From positions 50,405,893-50,469,892 of the forward strand of contig ML681989.1 of NCBI GenBank assembly GCA_007922195.1: a stretch of DNA of 64,000 nucleotides. Reading direction: 5' to 3'. The translations under genes and the position numbers were made by a program. Below, piece after piece: positions 33,768 through 43,711 of this stretch; the first letter of the stretch is position 1, and each line of letters opens with the position of its first letter. Source of the stretch: Podocnemis expansa. Its lineage: Eukaryota; Chordata; Testudines; Podocnemididae. The notes under the pieces were generated by a model. That model searched no databases, was not told the origin of the DNA, and saw only the letters and a list, made by a program, of their open reading frames with translations.

Positions 33768-33985
33768 ATTCCAAAGGGGCAGCCATGTTAGTCTAGTTCT
33801 GCAAAATAAACAAGGAGTCCTGTGGCACTTGAAGACTAGCAAATTTATTTATTGCATGAGCTTTTGTGGGAGAAAATCCCACTTCATCAGACACCTGATG
33901 AAGTGGGATTTTCTTCCACAAAAGCTCGTGCGATAAATAAATTTGTTAGTTTTTAAGTGCCACAGGACTCCTCATTGTTTTACTG
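33768..33985. mobile_element. Palindromic Penelope end with long arms
   Basis: The left arm (about 33807-33890) runs from AACAAGGAGTCCTGTGGCAC through AAATTTATTTATTGCATGAG to AAATCCCACTTCATCAG. The right arm (about 33894-33977) is its near-perfect reverse complement. The spacer is only a few bases (ACAC). The outer tip GGGGCAGCCATGTTAGTC on the left is the family's end. This is the clearest of the tip-to-tip Penelope ends in the window. Confidence 0.85.
33895..33935 (+). ncRNA. Hammerhead-ribozyme-like relic in a Penelope end
   Basis: CTGATGA (33895-33901) is followed by a hairpin (GTGGGA, loop, TTCCAC), then AAAA (33920-33923) and a short GC-TCGT-GC hairpin. This is the layout of a minimal hammerhead as known from Penelope-like elements: CUGAUGA, stem II, GAAA, short stem III. 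Two positions fail: the first base of GAAA is A, and the UH that should follow stem III is GA or AA. Activity is therefore doubtful. The opposite strand carries the mirror copy at about 33850-33890. Confidence 0.4.
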
Positions 33986-33989
33986 TCAT

Positions 33990-35260
33990 AGAAGTACAAC
34001 TCCTAAGGGAGCCCCCAACAGGCACTGCTACATGTTATAGTGGGTAGCAGGCCCTTTTGCCATCCCAGGTGCTGCAGCTTCACTAGCTGGTACAAGAAGC
34101 AAAACCATCCTTCCCCTCCCTCGGTGAGGGGAGCACATCTCTCAGATGTAGCTCCGTATTGCCCTCAGGCTCAGTGCATATATGTTCTGGGACTGTAAAG
34201 GACCTTTGCGCAGGAGGACAAAGCTAGGGGATGTCTTCTTGTACCTGTCTCCTCTGCCCCACTTCCAGAGCTTGAAAAAAAAATGATTCTCCCATGGCAA
34301 CCAGGAACCTTTCTTGCAAATGCTACCACTTTCTTCACAATCCCATGTGAGACTTCCTACTTTCAGTAAAAGGTTTTGAAATGGGAACTTACTGTAAAGT
34401 AGTTCAGTGTCGTCCTCCTACATCTACAGAGAGCTCATTCCAGGGTTGCTGCTGTCTGTCCAGAGGCAACCTGTCTGCTGGGCTATCAGAGCAATTGGCA
34501 GGGAGACCCACCCTGCTGCTGGTAGGGTGCCTGGGTCAGGGACTTTGTTACTGCTGTGGAGTAGGTTGCCCTGTCTGGGAGCAGGACAATCAGTTACACA
34601 TCACCCCATCAAAGAGGGGATATTGGGAGCTGAACGCTCTCAGTGCTGCCAGCCACCCAAGCAAAAGAGACTGAACTTGGCAGAGAATTAATTGACTGGT
34701 GGGGTGAAGTTAGTTGATTAACATAATGCACATTTTGCGAGCAGGGCAGCAGCAGTTAGGACTGCACAGTTCAGCCACCAGAAGATGAAGCTCTTTGGCC
34801 CAGGAAGTGAAAGGGGGCCTGACCAGCAAGAGATCAGCCAAGAGGGACAGGGTTTGGAAAAAGCATCTATTTCGCTGGCATCTTGCATTCTGAAGAGGCT
34901 AGCAGATGCTGGGGAAGTTTTCAAGTCTGGCCTCCTTCCCTCATTTTAGTCTGTCCCACAGGACCAGAAGGTGCAGTCCTGTGCCCCTTCTGGTGGGGTA
35001 CAGTAAACCCATCACTTGTCCAAAAGTGTCACAGATACAGAGAGTCTGAGCACCCTTTGTAAGAGTAGCCACTGGAGAGATCACTACTGACAATCACGGA
35101 GTGGGATGTGGGGGTCTGTCTAGTGACTGGAGCAGGTGCCTGCAGCCAGACATAGGAGCCCAGGACAGACAGCAGAGCAATCAGACAGGCATGGGCCCCA
35201 GGGTCAGAATCAGGTTACCTGGAATGAGGCAGGGCAGGGGCAAGGCTGAGAACTACTGCA
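33990..35260. other. 1.3 kb with no firm feature
   Basis: Frames of up to 97 codons (34381-34691) show no domain. A hAT-like right terminus GGCTGAGAACTACTG ends at about 35256, but the partner end was not found, so I do not annotate the element. Confidence 0.35.
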
Positions 35261-36385
35261 GCCACGGGCAAATGCTTTAAGTAGCCACCAAATGCTTTAA
35301 GTAACTATGACTCTCTTAAGTGTTCTACTTTTGGTGAGTTGGGCCACGAGTGTGAAAATCACTGCTGAAAAGGGAGACTATAGTCGGCGCCCCCCAGACT
35401 GGGAAGGGGGGTGTATGTCGTCCCTCCTGAAGGTGGTTGGATCCTTGCGGGCTCTAAGCTCTCTGTGACTGATGACGCAACCGTTGCTGACTGGTGCAGG
35501 TCTGTGCGCGTCCAAACACCTGCTGCCACATGACGCAGCTTGTTGCTGAATTGCCCTCAGCTTGACTCTGATCCCCGGCTGGACAGATGACGAGGCCTGT
35601 CCGTCGCCTAATGACGAGACTATGCTGTTGGCGCACAGATGACTTTAGTTACTGGGGCAGTAATCCTCAGCCTCCCCGGGGCGCTCGCCGGACAGCTTCT
35701 ATATGGAGTTGACCAATGAGGCTCTGCTGTCCTCTCCCACGGGCTCTGTGGCTTGTATCCCGTTGGGGGGAACCTCTCGTGGAGGCTCTGCCCTATGGCA
35801 ACCTGCAGAGAGGCCCACGCAGCACGTTGCGTGTGGGGCCCCTGGATGTTTGGGCTGAAAGTACGTCTAGGGTAAAGGGTGGACGGGCTACCTGTGTCCT
35901 GGGCTCAAGGCACAAATAACCTGCTGGACCTCCATCTTGGTACACTGGCCTGGTGGCAGTATGAATAGGGTGAAAAACAAACTGATGGAGGCATCTGTGT
36001 ATGCCCAGCATTGCCCTCCGAGAAGGGCCCTCAATTACCGGACTTGACAACATTGCCTGCCCGTTGCACTGAGAATTTCCGGGGGTTCTCTGCTAAGACC
36101 TACGCTGACTGACGCCATCCAGAGGAATTCTGAATGGTAAAATATCTCCTTACTGTGCCACGAGGGTCAATCCTCGCGTGATGACGTTTCCAACCTGTGC
36201 CTTGTCCAAGCTGTCTCCCCGTCCTTTTCATGGGATTCTCGTGATGATTAGACAACATGCTCAAGTCACTCACGAGTGCATCTGGGTTGGACGGGCCACC
36301 CGGGTCCAACCACCAAGACCCAAAAAACCCAAAAAGGAAACCCACGTGGGTTTGAAAAATAGCCACAGGCAAATGCTTTAAGTAG
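35261..36385. other. CpG-rich insert flanked by direct repeats
   Basis: GCCACGGGCAAATGCTTTAAG (from 35261) and a partial copy (from 35284) on the left recur as GCCACAGGCAAATGCTTTAAG at about 36362. The 1.1 kb between is far richer in CpG than its surroundings. It contains five ATGAC motifs, four of them ATGACG (about 35470-35640), a CCAAT (35711-35715) and TATATGG (35700). Such features would suit a solo LTR or another young promoter-bearing element, but no TG...CA ends, primer-binding site or coding frame could be fixed. The identity is open. Confidence 0.4.
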
Positions 36386-37248
36386 TTTGCTGCTGCTGGC
36401 TTAAGACCAAGAGTCCATCCGCTGACTCTACCCACCCATCAGGTTGTGGAGCCAATCAGGCTGCTTCAGGCCAGCTGTGCTTGTTAGGTTGCCCAGAGCC
36501 CAGCTCTGCTGCAGGCCCTGAATTCTGAGACTGCATCTAATACTTCACCCTGCATGGAGGCTCCTTCCGTTGTACTTTTGTTTACAGCAAACAGTGGTTG
36601 GCACTTTCAACACAAGAAGAAAACACTTAAGCTTAATTGACACTTAATAATTCTATAGCAACTCTATGTGCTACTACATCTCCTTGAAGCATTATGCCTC
36701 TCACATCTCCCCATGGGAGAGGTGAGGTATTGGGTAGGGCTGCCCATGAGCTGCCCCCTCTCCATTTGTTGCTTGGCTAGTACTGAGCATGCTCACACAG
36801 ACTGAACATGCTCAGTAACACTACAGAAGCCATCTGCCCTCACTCTGCTGCCTCTCCCCTGCACCCCACACTATTGGCAGGAGTGGATTGTCTCTGCCCT
36901 GTGGTGTAGGGCAATTCTACACAACCCTTGAGGTGGGAAATCTCACCTATGCTGAATTAGAACTGAATTGCAGATGTTACACCTACTTTATTTAGGACTC
37001 TCTGATCCTGAAGTTTTCCTGCAATTAAAATTCCCGTTATGGTCTATGAGAATTTTATCCAAGTACGAGCAACTGGACTGGACCCTTTGGAATCCTAAGG
37101 GGGAAAAAGGACTATAAAACAGCATGGGGAAAGCAACTGAAACACCTATGCAATTGCCAACACATTCTTTCAGTTGCAATTTTACTGCATGACACAGCCT
37201 TAAAAAAAAAATCCAAATTAAGACAACCCAAACAACCTCTATTCCTGA
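36386..37248. other. 0.9 kb with no recognisable feature
   Basis: Mixed unique sequence; no transposon end or exon recognised. Confidence 0.4.
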
Positions 37249-37249
37249 G

Positions 37250-37494
37250 GGCTTGTCTTTACTGACAGCAGTAAATTCACCACCATGAAATCAATCTCCG
37301 ATTGACTGAGTGGGTCCTGTGAAACCATCTGTAAACCACCCCTGCAGAGGGGTTGCCCTCTGACTCAGGCTACTGAAAACACTGTGGTAAGTAGGTAGTA
37401 GGCAATTGGAGGGACATATATGAGGTATTGTAAGTGCTTTGCTAATCTCCCTTCAAGTGCCACCAAAATCGTACTGTAGTACAGACCAGGGCTT
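37250..37494. mobile_element. MITE (GGGCTTGTCTTTAC...GTACAGACCAGGGC)
   Basis: Left end GGGCTTGTCTTTACTGACAG and right end CTGTAGTACAGACCAGGGC are inverted and belong to the GGCCTGGTCTACAC terminus family. The interior TCTCCGATTGACTGAG is non-coding. No reliable duplication (TGA against TTA). Confidence 0.65.
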
Positions 37495-37602
37495 AGAATC
37501 ATGACGATAGTGAAAGCTTAATTGACACAAGTATCATCTCTGTTCTAAAGAGTTTGTCTGCATGATTTTGCTTCTTTAGGTGCCTTTTGTGTGTGTGGTG
37601 AT

Positions 37603-37945
37603 CAGGGCTGTTCCAAGGCAGGAGCAGGGCCCAGAGCAAAGCAGCAGGTTGGGGCCCCCATTCCACCTCCCTGTGCCAGGGGTAGTGGTGCAGAACGAGC
37701 TGGCCCAGAGGTTGGGCTCTGTGCTTTGACTCCACCCACAGGGGCAGGCCAGCCTGGGGGCAGGGTGGGCCAGCCCAGGGGCTAGGCTCCACACTCCTGC
37801 TCCATCCCCTTGCCTTCAGCTTGCCACCAGAGCTGATGGGGTGAGGGAGTAGGCAGCACAGCAGAGGACAGGCAGCGGTGTGGGGCCCATGGAACCACAG
37901 GGCCCAGGATGGTTGCCCCACTTGCGCCCTCCAGGGATGGTCCTG
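37603..37945. mobile_element. hAT-like element (CAGGGCTGTTCC)
   Basis: Left end CAGGGCTGTTCCAAGG and right end CCAGGGATGGTCCTG are an inverted pair. GTGGTGAT (37595-37602) and GTAGTGAT (37946-37953) are an 8 bp duplication with one mismatch. It resembles the 1.6 kb element at 18786 (both have GGAGCAGGGCCCAG next to the left end), of which it may be an internally deleted version. Confidence 0.82.
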
Positions 37946-38097
37946 GTAGTGATCATTTGGAATACAAAAGACAATCCTTTAAAATTCAGCATATTAGGAC
38001 AAAAAGAATTAAGAGAAACACTTCATTTAAACTAGGGATATAATTCCTGGTTAACAATGGAAGATTACAGAAAGAGATCCATATTATCATAGTCCTT

Positions 38098-38128
<31 letters not shown>

Positions 38129-39195
38129 AGCCTATAAACTTCAAGAGACAAGAACAGAAAAGGAAGAGGAAGTAATAGCTTTTTGTCCAAAGATTACTCA
38201 GAAACTGGTCTACTCAAAAACTTATGAAAAAGCATCACATCTGTTCTGATTCATTCTAACAGTTGCTGTTAGCAAGTGCTAGGTTAAGGTTGCAAAAACA
38301 GTTTCTATTCTAGTTTCCCTGTTTTCATAAGAAGTTTGTAACTTTTCCATGCATTTAACTTTTCTGCATTATATCTTCTTACTGTCGCTGGTCAAAAAAT
38401 TTTGTATTTTTATTATTTGTGTTACTGTAACCATAATCATGGACCAGGACCCCATTGTGTTTGATGCAGCATGAACACAAGTGGGCCCTGCCTTAAGGGG
38501 CTTATGTGGAGCACAGACAGATAATGAATTACATTTGCCTTTAAAGTATATGTTAGTTAATGTTGTGTATATGTCCTTCAGTGTCATAAGTAAAATAATT
38601 CTGTAACCCTGTGTAACAGACATTATAAGCTATATCCAGCAAGACTCCATATTGTCAATTTGGAACTCCAGCTTAAATATTAAACTCCATTTTGTATAAT
38701 TGATGAAACCTGGTTTAGGCGTATGCTGTATATGTTCTTTTAAATGTGTGAACAAGGTGTGTGAATGAAGGGTGTGTGTGTGTGTGTGTGAGGGGCCAGT
38801 CTCAACTGCCAGCGTGTCCTGATGAAGCACAAGTACCATCTAACTGGCTGAACAATGCAGACATCTCTGATTAAAGCAAACAGAAGGAGCCACCCCAGAA
38901 AGAAAAGAACAAAATACAATCAAGCCCGCAAGTGACTGGTAACCAGTGATCACACAGGAATCCTGGGGTAACATGACACAGCAAATCCCATAGATTTACA
39001 CGACAGCCAGCAAGTATAAAAGATGGGTAAGAAGATGGGAACTTTGGGTCTCATTCTGCAACTATCATCCTGGAGCATTGGATCACAACTGACAGAGGCC
39101 TGGCTTCCTCCTTATGCCCAGCCTAGTTGGCCACGAGGCTGGCTCAATCAACACATGAAAGGACTGGTAATTATAGCATACCACGTTGCAGAACT

Positions 39196-39199
<4 letters not shown>
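37946..39199. other. 1.25 kb with simple repeats only
   Basis: An AAAAC-type run lies at about 38098-38131 and a short TG run at about 38772-38790. The remainder is unique-looking. No gene recognised. Confidence 0.45.
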
Positions 39200-39244
<45 letters not shown>

Positions 39245-39254
39245 NNNNNNNNNN

Positions 39255-39326
<72 letters not shown>

Positions 39327-39327
39327 C
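39200..39327. repeat. (GT)n-(GA)n microsatellite with a gap
   Basis: A pure GT run, broken by 10 Ns at 39245-39254, is followed directly by a GA run from about 39302. True length is unknown because of the gap. Frames reading CVCVCV across it are meaningless. Confidence 0.97.
39245..39254. other. Assembly gap (10 N)
   Basis: Ten Ns inside the GT microsatellite; the number is conventional and hides a repeat of unknown length. Confidence 0.98.
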
Positions 39328-39459
39328 TGTTTTTTCCTATCCAAACTTATTTACAATAAATGTGGCATATTGCCTTGTCCCCCTGAATAAGATACTGCTA
39401 GTCTTTTCTTTTTATTAGGGGGCGCTCTCTTGGGTGCCCTCTTTTTGTTATAACACTTA

Positions 39460-39952
39460 GGCTAGGTCCACACGTACATCATTATTTCAAAATAACTCAT
39501 TTCAAAATAAAGTCCTTATTTCAAAATAAGTTAATTCGAATTAAGGGAAAAGCTCAAAGTGAAATAACATGTCCAAACACAGGACTTGCTATTTCACTTT
39601 AGGAGAGGGGCACCATGGGAGGTGTGGCAACATGGCCCTCTCCCTGGGCTAGGCCCCCACCCAATGTAGGCTAAAAGGAAGGCATCCTGGGAAGGAGAAA
39701 GGCAAAAGTGTTATTTTGAAATAATGGTTATTTCAAAATAACACATCCAAACGGCATTATTTTGAAATAATCATTTCGAAATAACAGCCATTTCATTTTA
39801 AAGAAGGTTTAAGCTATTTCAAAATGACGGCTCTTATTTCGAAATGACAGAGCCCATCATTTCGAAATAAGAATATGTCGTGTGGACCTAATCTCTTTTA
39901 TTTCAAAATAACCAGTGTTATTTCGAAATAAAAGAGACGTGTGGACATACCC
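39460..39952. mobile_element. Foldback MITE with TTATTTCGAAATAA arms
   Basis: Left end GGCTAGGTCCACACGTAC and right end, reverse complemented, GGGTATGTCCACACGTC. TTA is duplicated (39457-39459 and 39953-39955), which suits a PIF/Harbinger-type target. The arms are repeated palindromes TTATTTCGAAATAA and diverged TTATTTCAAAATAA. A GC-rich centre (GGGCACCATGGG region) has no coding sense. Confidence 0.8.
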
Positions 39953-40474
39953 TTACAGTCTTATAAAAAAAGAGAAACTGATGGATGTAGACAGGTAAGT
40001 CCAATGTTATCTAATTTTTTACGCTGTCAGCATGCCAGGCTGTCATCTCTTTTTGGGTTTATTTTATTTTTGGAAGTTTCATCCAAAAGATTTCACCTGT
40101 TTTAGACTCCTGGGAAAGTGGAACACACAGGTTTATACCAGGGAAACAGAGTCTCTAACTGCACTTCTTAAAAAGGGTTTGGGAACAATGTACAAAACAA
40201 GATGACGCTTAACCTGAAACCTGGCATACCCACTGATAAAGGTGGGTTACTTACTGGTAACCATCCTTCTTCAAGATGGGCTGCTTGGATTCATTCAGTA
40301 ATTGGTGTATCCGTGCCATAGGAACGATTGGTCAGAAACTTTTTGCCCTAGCCTGTCAGGAGAGGGCTGGCAGGCACTCCCCCCCCCCCACCATCCCCTG
40401 GCTATATGTGTGGCTGCTGCCTGGCCCCTCCTCAGTCCCTAGAAGTCACCAACTCCAGTTGCAGGGACTGTGGG

Positions 40475-40525
40475 AGGTTTGTGAATGAATCCAGGCAGCC
40501 CAGCTCGAAGGATGGTTACCGCCCC
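40475..40525. repeat. Half of a DIRS internal complementary region
   Basis: GAATGAATCCAGGCAGCCC and GAAGGATGGTTAC are the reverse complement of the outer tip at 40246-40300. The second half, expected to match the other terminus, is not recognisable here. Confidence 0.55.
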
Positions 40526-40817
40526 TAGGAGAGGAACTTTGGGTCTATGTTTTACACCCATTACCCCGATAAATAAGGGGGCGTGTGATGGGATCGGGCA
40601 GTGTGTGGTCCCTGTCTAAAGGGGAGACCAACACCCAACAGCCAGAATGAGAGGTTGCAACCTCTGGTGTGGGGTGAAGCCCCTCTGTGCATGGAGGGGG
40701 GCATGGCCCCTGGATGGGAGAAACGCTCCTGTCCCTGAATGGACCCAGTCCCAAGGATTAGGGTGGCATGACTCAGCCATTCAGCCAAGAAGGGAGAATG
40801 AGGGTCGTATTCGAGAC

Positions 40818-42510
40818 CTATTTGGGAGGAGGATGTTCAGGGGTCCCTGAAGGGAGGAGGCACAAGCATTTAAGCTCCCCCCAGCGGTCTTGGGTGCTGG
40901 TAATAACGGCCTCGGTCTCCTCCAGGAAAAGATCCTCTCCACTGAAGAGGAGGTCAAAGATGGCCTGTTGGGAGGCCAGAGGTACTCCCACCTCCCTAAG
41001 CCATGCCACGTGGCAGAGGGTCATGGCCGAGGCCATTGTACAGGTGGCTGTGTCTATTGAGTTCCAAGCTAAGAGGAGAAGGTCCTGGGACGCTATCCTG
41101 CCTTCCTCAAGGAAAGCATCATAATCCTCCCTAGCCTCCTGTGGGAGTAGATTCTGAATTTGTTCATTGACTCCCACACATCAATCAAATACCTGCCCAC
41201 CAGGGCTTGGTTGTTTGCCACGTGCAGCTGGAAGGTGGAGGAGGAATATACTTTCTGCCCTACGAGGTCTACCTCCCTCGTGTCTCTCAATGCTGGAAGG
41301 AGGTCACAGGGAATTTGGCCAGGGCCTACGGCCACCTCCATCACACCCCGAGATGGTACCGAGTGGTGGATGAGGGAGCAGGAACCGTGTCCCCGGCACC
41401 TGATATTTTAGGCCCGCCATATCGGACACTGGGGGAATAGAGCCCAGACTTTGCCATCTTGACAATGCGAGGTCCCGCACAGTAGGGTGAAGTGGGACCA
41501 TGACAGGGTTGCCAAACGAGATAATTGGCCCAAAGAGTGTGTTGGCGCACCCTTCGGGAGATTGAACCTCCATCTCCGTATGGGCAGCAACATGGCTCAG
41601 AAGGTCAAAGTACACTGTGAGATCTCCCATGTAAGAAGATGGCACGGGGTTTAAAGTTCCAACTGGTGCCAGAGATGCTGGTGCAGCTGGGAGCTCCATG
41701 GCACTGTGAGGCCTCAAGACAGTCTCCTGTGAGGACCATTCATGGGGTTGGTACCTAAACAGTGCTGATGTCAAGAGACTAGGGGCGGGGCCATTTGTAC
41801 CCCCTTGAGGCACCCTACTTTGGACTTGAAGGAGGGGAGGCTACCCGGGACTGCAATGACGGTGTTGGAGATGGCTGGGTGATGTGATGTCGAGGGGAAG
41901 GCTCAGCAGTACCAGGGCTCCGGCTCAAGGGCTCCAGTGTCAGGGAGCTCAGAACTGAGACTGGAGAGGGTGTTTGGTGCCCTTTGCGGGGCCAGACCCT
42001 AGAGGCAAAGGCTGGTTTACCCCCTTCTCCTGGGAGGTGCCGGAGAGGCAATAAAGAGAAGTGCCTTCGCCTCCTCAAATGCCTCTGGAGTAGTGGGGAG
42101 CGGTACCAACTCCCCGTGGTCCCCTGGTGATCCCTAAGAGGGAGACCAGGCCAGTGCCAGTGGCACGGTACCAGTATTGGTACTGAACCAGCCTTTCTGT
42201 GGTCCCACAGCGAGTGGTGCCGGGAAAGCTCCGGTGCTGAAGAGGTACGCAGTGCCTGAGAAGACCCCAAAGCCTCGGGGGTGGGCTACCGCACTTGCCC
42301 GGAGGCCAACGCTCAGCACCTTTGCTCTCTGTCTCTTATTGTCCTAGGTTCAAAGGCGAGACAGATGGAGCAGGAGGTGACCAAATGGGCTTCACCCAGG
42401 CACCGAAGGCACTTCACATGTGGGTCGTCCCACAGGAAGGCCTTGCTGCAGGCAGCACAAGGTTTAAACCCTGGCAGGGTTGGTGGCAGAGGAGAGCAGT
42501 GTTGATGCTC
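40818..42510 (-). pseudogene. DIRS-like Gag (LAP2alpha-type), broken
   Basis: Read on the minus strand the N-terminal part (about 42490-42313) has CAAC, KCLRCLGEAH and CSICLAFEPRTIRDREQRC, a zinc-binding pattern of CxxC, CxxC-LG-xxH and CxxC typical of Gag proteins of vertebrate DIRS elements. The C-terminal part (41344-40818) has VGQKVYSSSTFQLHVANNQAL, then a DIRS Gag core with TMASAMTLCHVAWLREVGVP and a following DLLFSGEDLF. This is the region shared with the LAP2alpha-specific domain of TMPO, which is thought to come from a DIRS-like Gag. Between them, 42270-41304 encodes a proline-rich linker in shifted frames. A TGA ends the finger part at 42313 and the frame changes at about 41150. The ancestral ATG before the finger is CTG here. 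It cannot give a functional protein as it stands. Confidence 0.7.
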
Positions 42511-42687
42511 TGGCAGGCACTCAGAAGAAGAAGCTCTCTTCTGTGGAACAACATCCACAAAGAGGTGTTCCCAATCAAGCTGCTGGCTCATAAATGAAAG
42601 AGACAGGCTGCTTGCACAATTGCAAGGAGTGGGCTGTTCCACGAACTGTTGCTGAAGCGAACAAAATGGAACTGAGGAGGGGCCCAG

Positions 42688-42705
42688 CAGTGGCCACATA
42701 TATAG
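42688..42705 (-). promoter_or_regulatory. TATA-like box in the DIRS-like terminal repeat
   Basis: On the minus strand GGCTATATATGTGGCC lies about 200 bp before the gag finger region and inside the terminal repeat, the usual place for a DIRS promoter. The same motif recurs at 48678 in element 2. No experimental support; inferred from position. Confidence 0.35.
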
Positions 42706-42839
42706 CCATGGGGTGGCGTGGGGGGCAGTGGCCACCAGCCCTCTCTTGATGGGCGAGGGGAAAACGTTTCTGACCAATCATGCACTGAGGCACAGATATA
42801 CCTATTATTGAAAGTATCTTAGTGGTGCTTGAAGAAGAA

Positions 42840-43381
42840 TCAGAGTCACAGTTAGATGAAGTAGGGAAGTATCAACATTATGTGGAGTGAAGCGGTAAGG
42901 GAATCAGTGAGCATCTCTAGGGACACTTTCCCTGTTCTGCAGAACAAACCACAGAAAAGAATTATTAGGGCAATGAAAAATCACCGTCATACAAACACAT
43001 TCATGTGAGTATTTGCAAGACAATTTCCACAACAAAAACAAAGCAAATAAAAACAAACAAAAGAAAATCCCAAACCCACCATTTGTGCAAATACTAGTGG
43101 AAAATTAATTTAAAATGGTGCAAATCCGATGGAAGAATATTTGAGGTTTTTCTTTGAATGAATATTTACAAAAATTATTTTTGCTGTATTTGCCCTGAAA
43201 TAGCCTGAAACTTGATTCATTTAGTCAGAATGTCCAGACCAGTTGTGAGTTCTAAAGACTAAAACAACAGCTGAGTCAGACAGAAATATTCCTGGCGTTC
43301 AATAGGTTTCTGACATGAGCTACTGAGACCATTTTAGTGATAATGTAGCAGAAATTACTTCCCATAGCCAGTTAACAGTGA
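42840..43381. other. Unique spacer between the two DIRS-like elements
   Basis: About 540 bp of AT-rich sequence, including an ACAAAAACAAA-type run at about 43030. No feature recognised. Confidence 0.45.
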
Positions 43382-43575
43382 GTTACTTACCAGTAACCGT
43401 CCTTCTTCAAGATGGGCTGCTCGGATTCATTTAGAAATAGGTGTCTCTGTGGCGGAGCGCTGGATTGGTTGGAAACTTCTGCTCTAGCCTGTCTGAAGAG
43501 GGCAGAGGACACCGCCCCTCGCGCCACCCCGTGGCTATATAGGTGGCCACCGCCCAGCCCCTCCCCAGGTCCTAA
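43382..43575. repeat. DIRS-like inverted terminal repeat, left
   Basis: Starts GTTACTTACCAGTAACC and carries GGCTATATAGG at 43533-43543. Its inverted partner is at 48640-48821. The two differ at scattered positions, and the extreme tips differ, as is usual in DIRS elements. Confidence 0.7.
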
Positions 43576-43609
43576 GAGTCTCCAACTCCAAGTGCGGGGA
43601 CAGGGGGGA

Positions 43610-43711
43610 GGGCTCTGAATGAATCCGAGCAGCCCATCTCAAAGAAGGATGGTTACTGCTAAGTAACCCACCGTTCTTGTTCAAGCACTGCTCGGATACA
43701 TTCAGAAATAG
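43610..43711. repeat. DIRS-like internal complementary region
   Basis: The first half (43610-43667, ending GGTTACTGCTAAGTAAC) is the reverse complement of the outer left tip (43382-43440). The second half (43668-43711, GTTCTTGTTCAAGCACTGC through CATTCAGAAATAG) is the reverse complement of the outer right tip (about 48780-48821). A joint of this kind is what lets DIRS cDNA circularise, and it is rarely produced by chance. Confidence 0.75.

Larger units (their letters stand above)
40241..42839 (-). mobile_element. DIRS-like retroelement 1, gag only
   Basis: The two outer 200 bp (about 40246-40450 and 42640-42839) are inverted repeats of each other: both, read inward, give CTTCTTCAAG, a GATTGGTCAGAAAC block, GAGAGGGCTGG and GGCTATAT. 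Inside the left end, at about 40475-40520, lies GAATGAATCC-GGCAGCCC-GAAGGATGGTTAC, complementary to the outer left tip, as expected for one half of a DIRS internal complementary region. A decayed gag occupies the minus strand between. No reverse transcriptase, RNase H, methyltransferase or tyrosine recombinase is found, so it is a non-autonomous or deleted copy. No target duplication is seen, also as expected for DIRS. Its age is shown by frameshifts in gag. Confidence 0.7.

Noticed and set aside
35390..35420. Resemblance of GGCGCCCCCC to a retroviral lysine-tRNA primer-binding site
   Set aside because: Only a few bases match, and no LTR ends flank it in the right place.
39023..39390. Frames with CVCVCV repeats
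   Set aside because: Translation of the GT microsatellite with a gap.
43382..43667. Left end of DIRS-like element 2 read as a stand-alone 285 bp palindromic MITE
   Set aside because: The second half of the complementary region matches the far end at 48780-48821, and the ends are inverted over 5.4 kb, so the DIRS explanation covers more.
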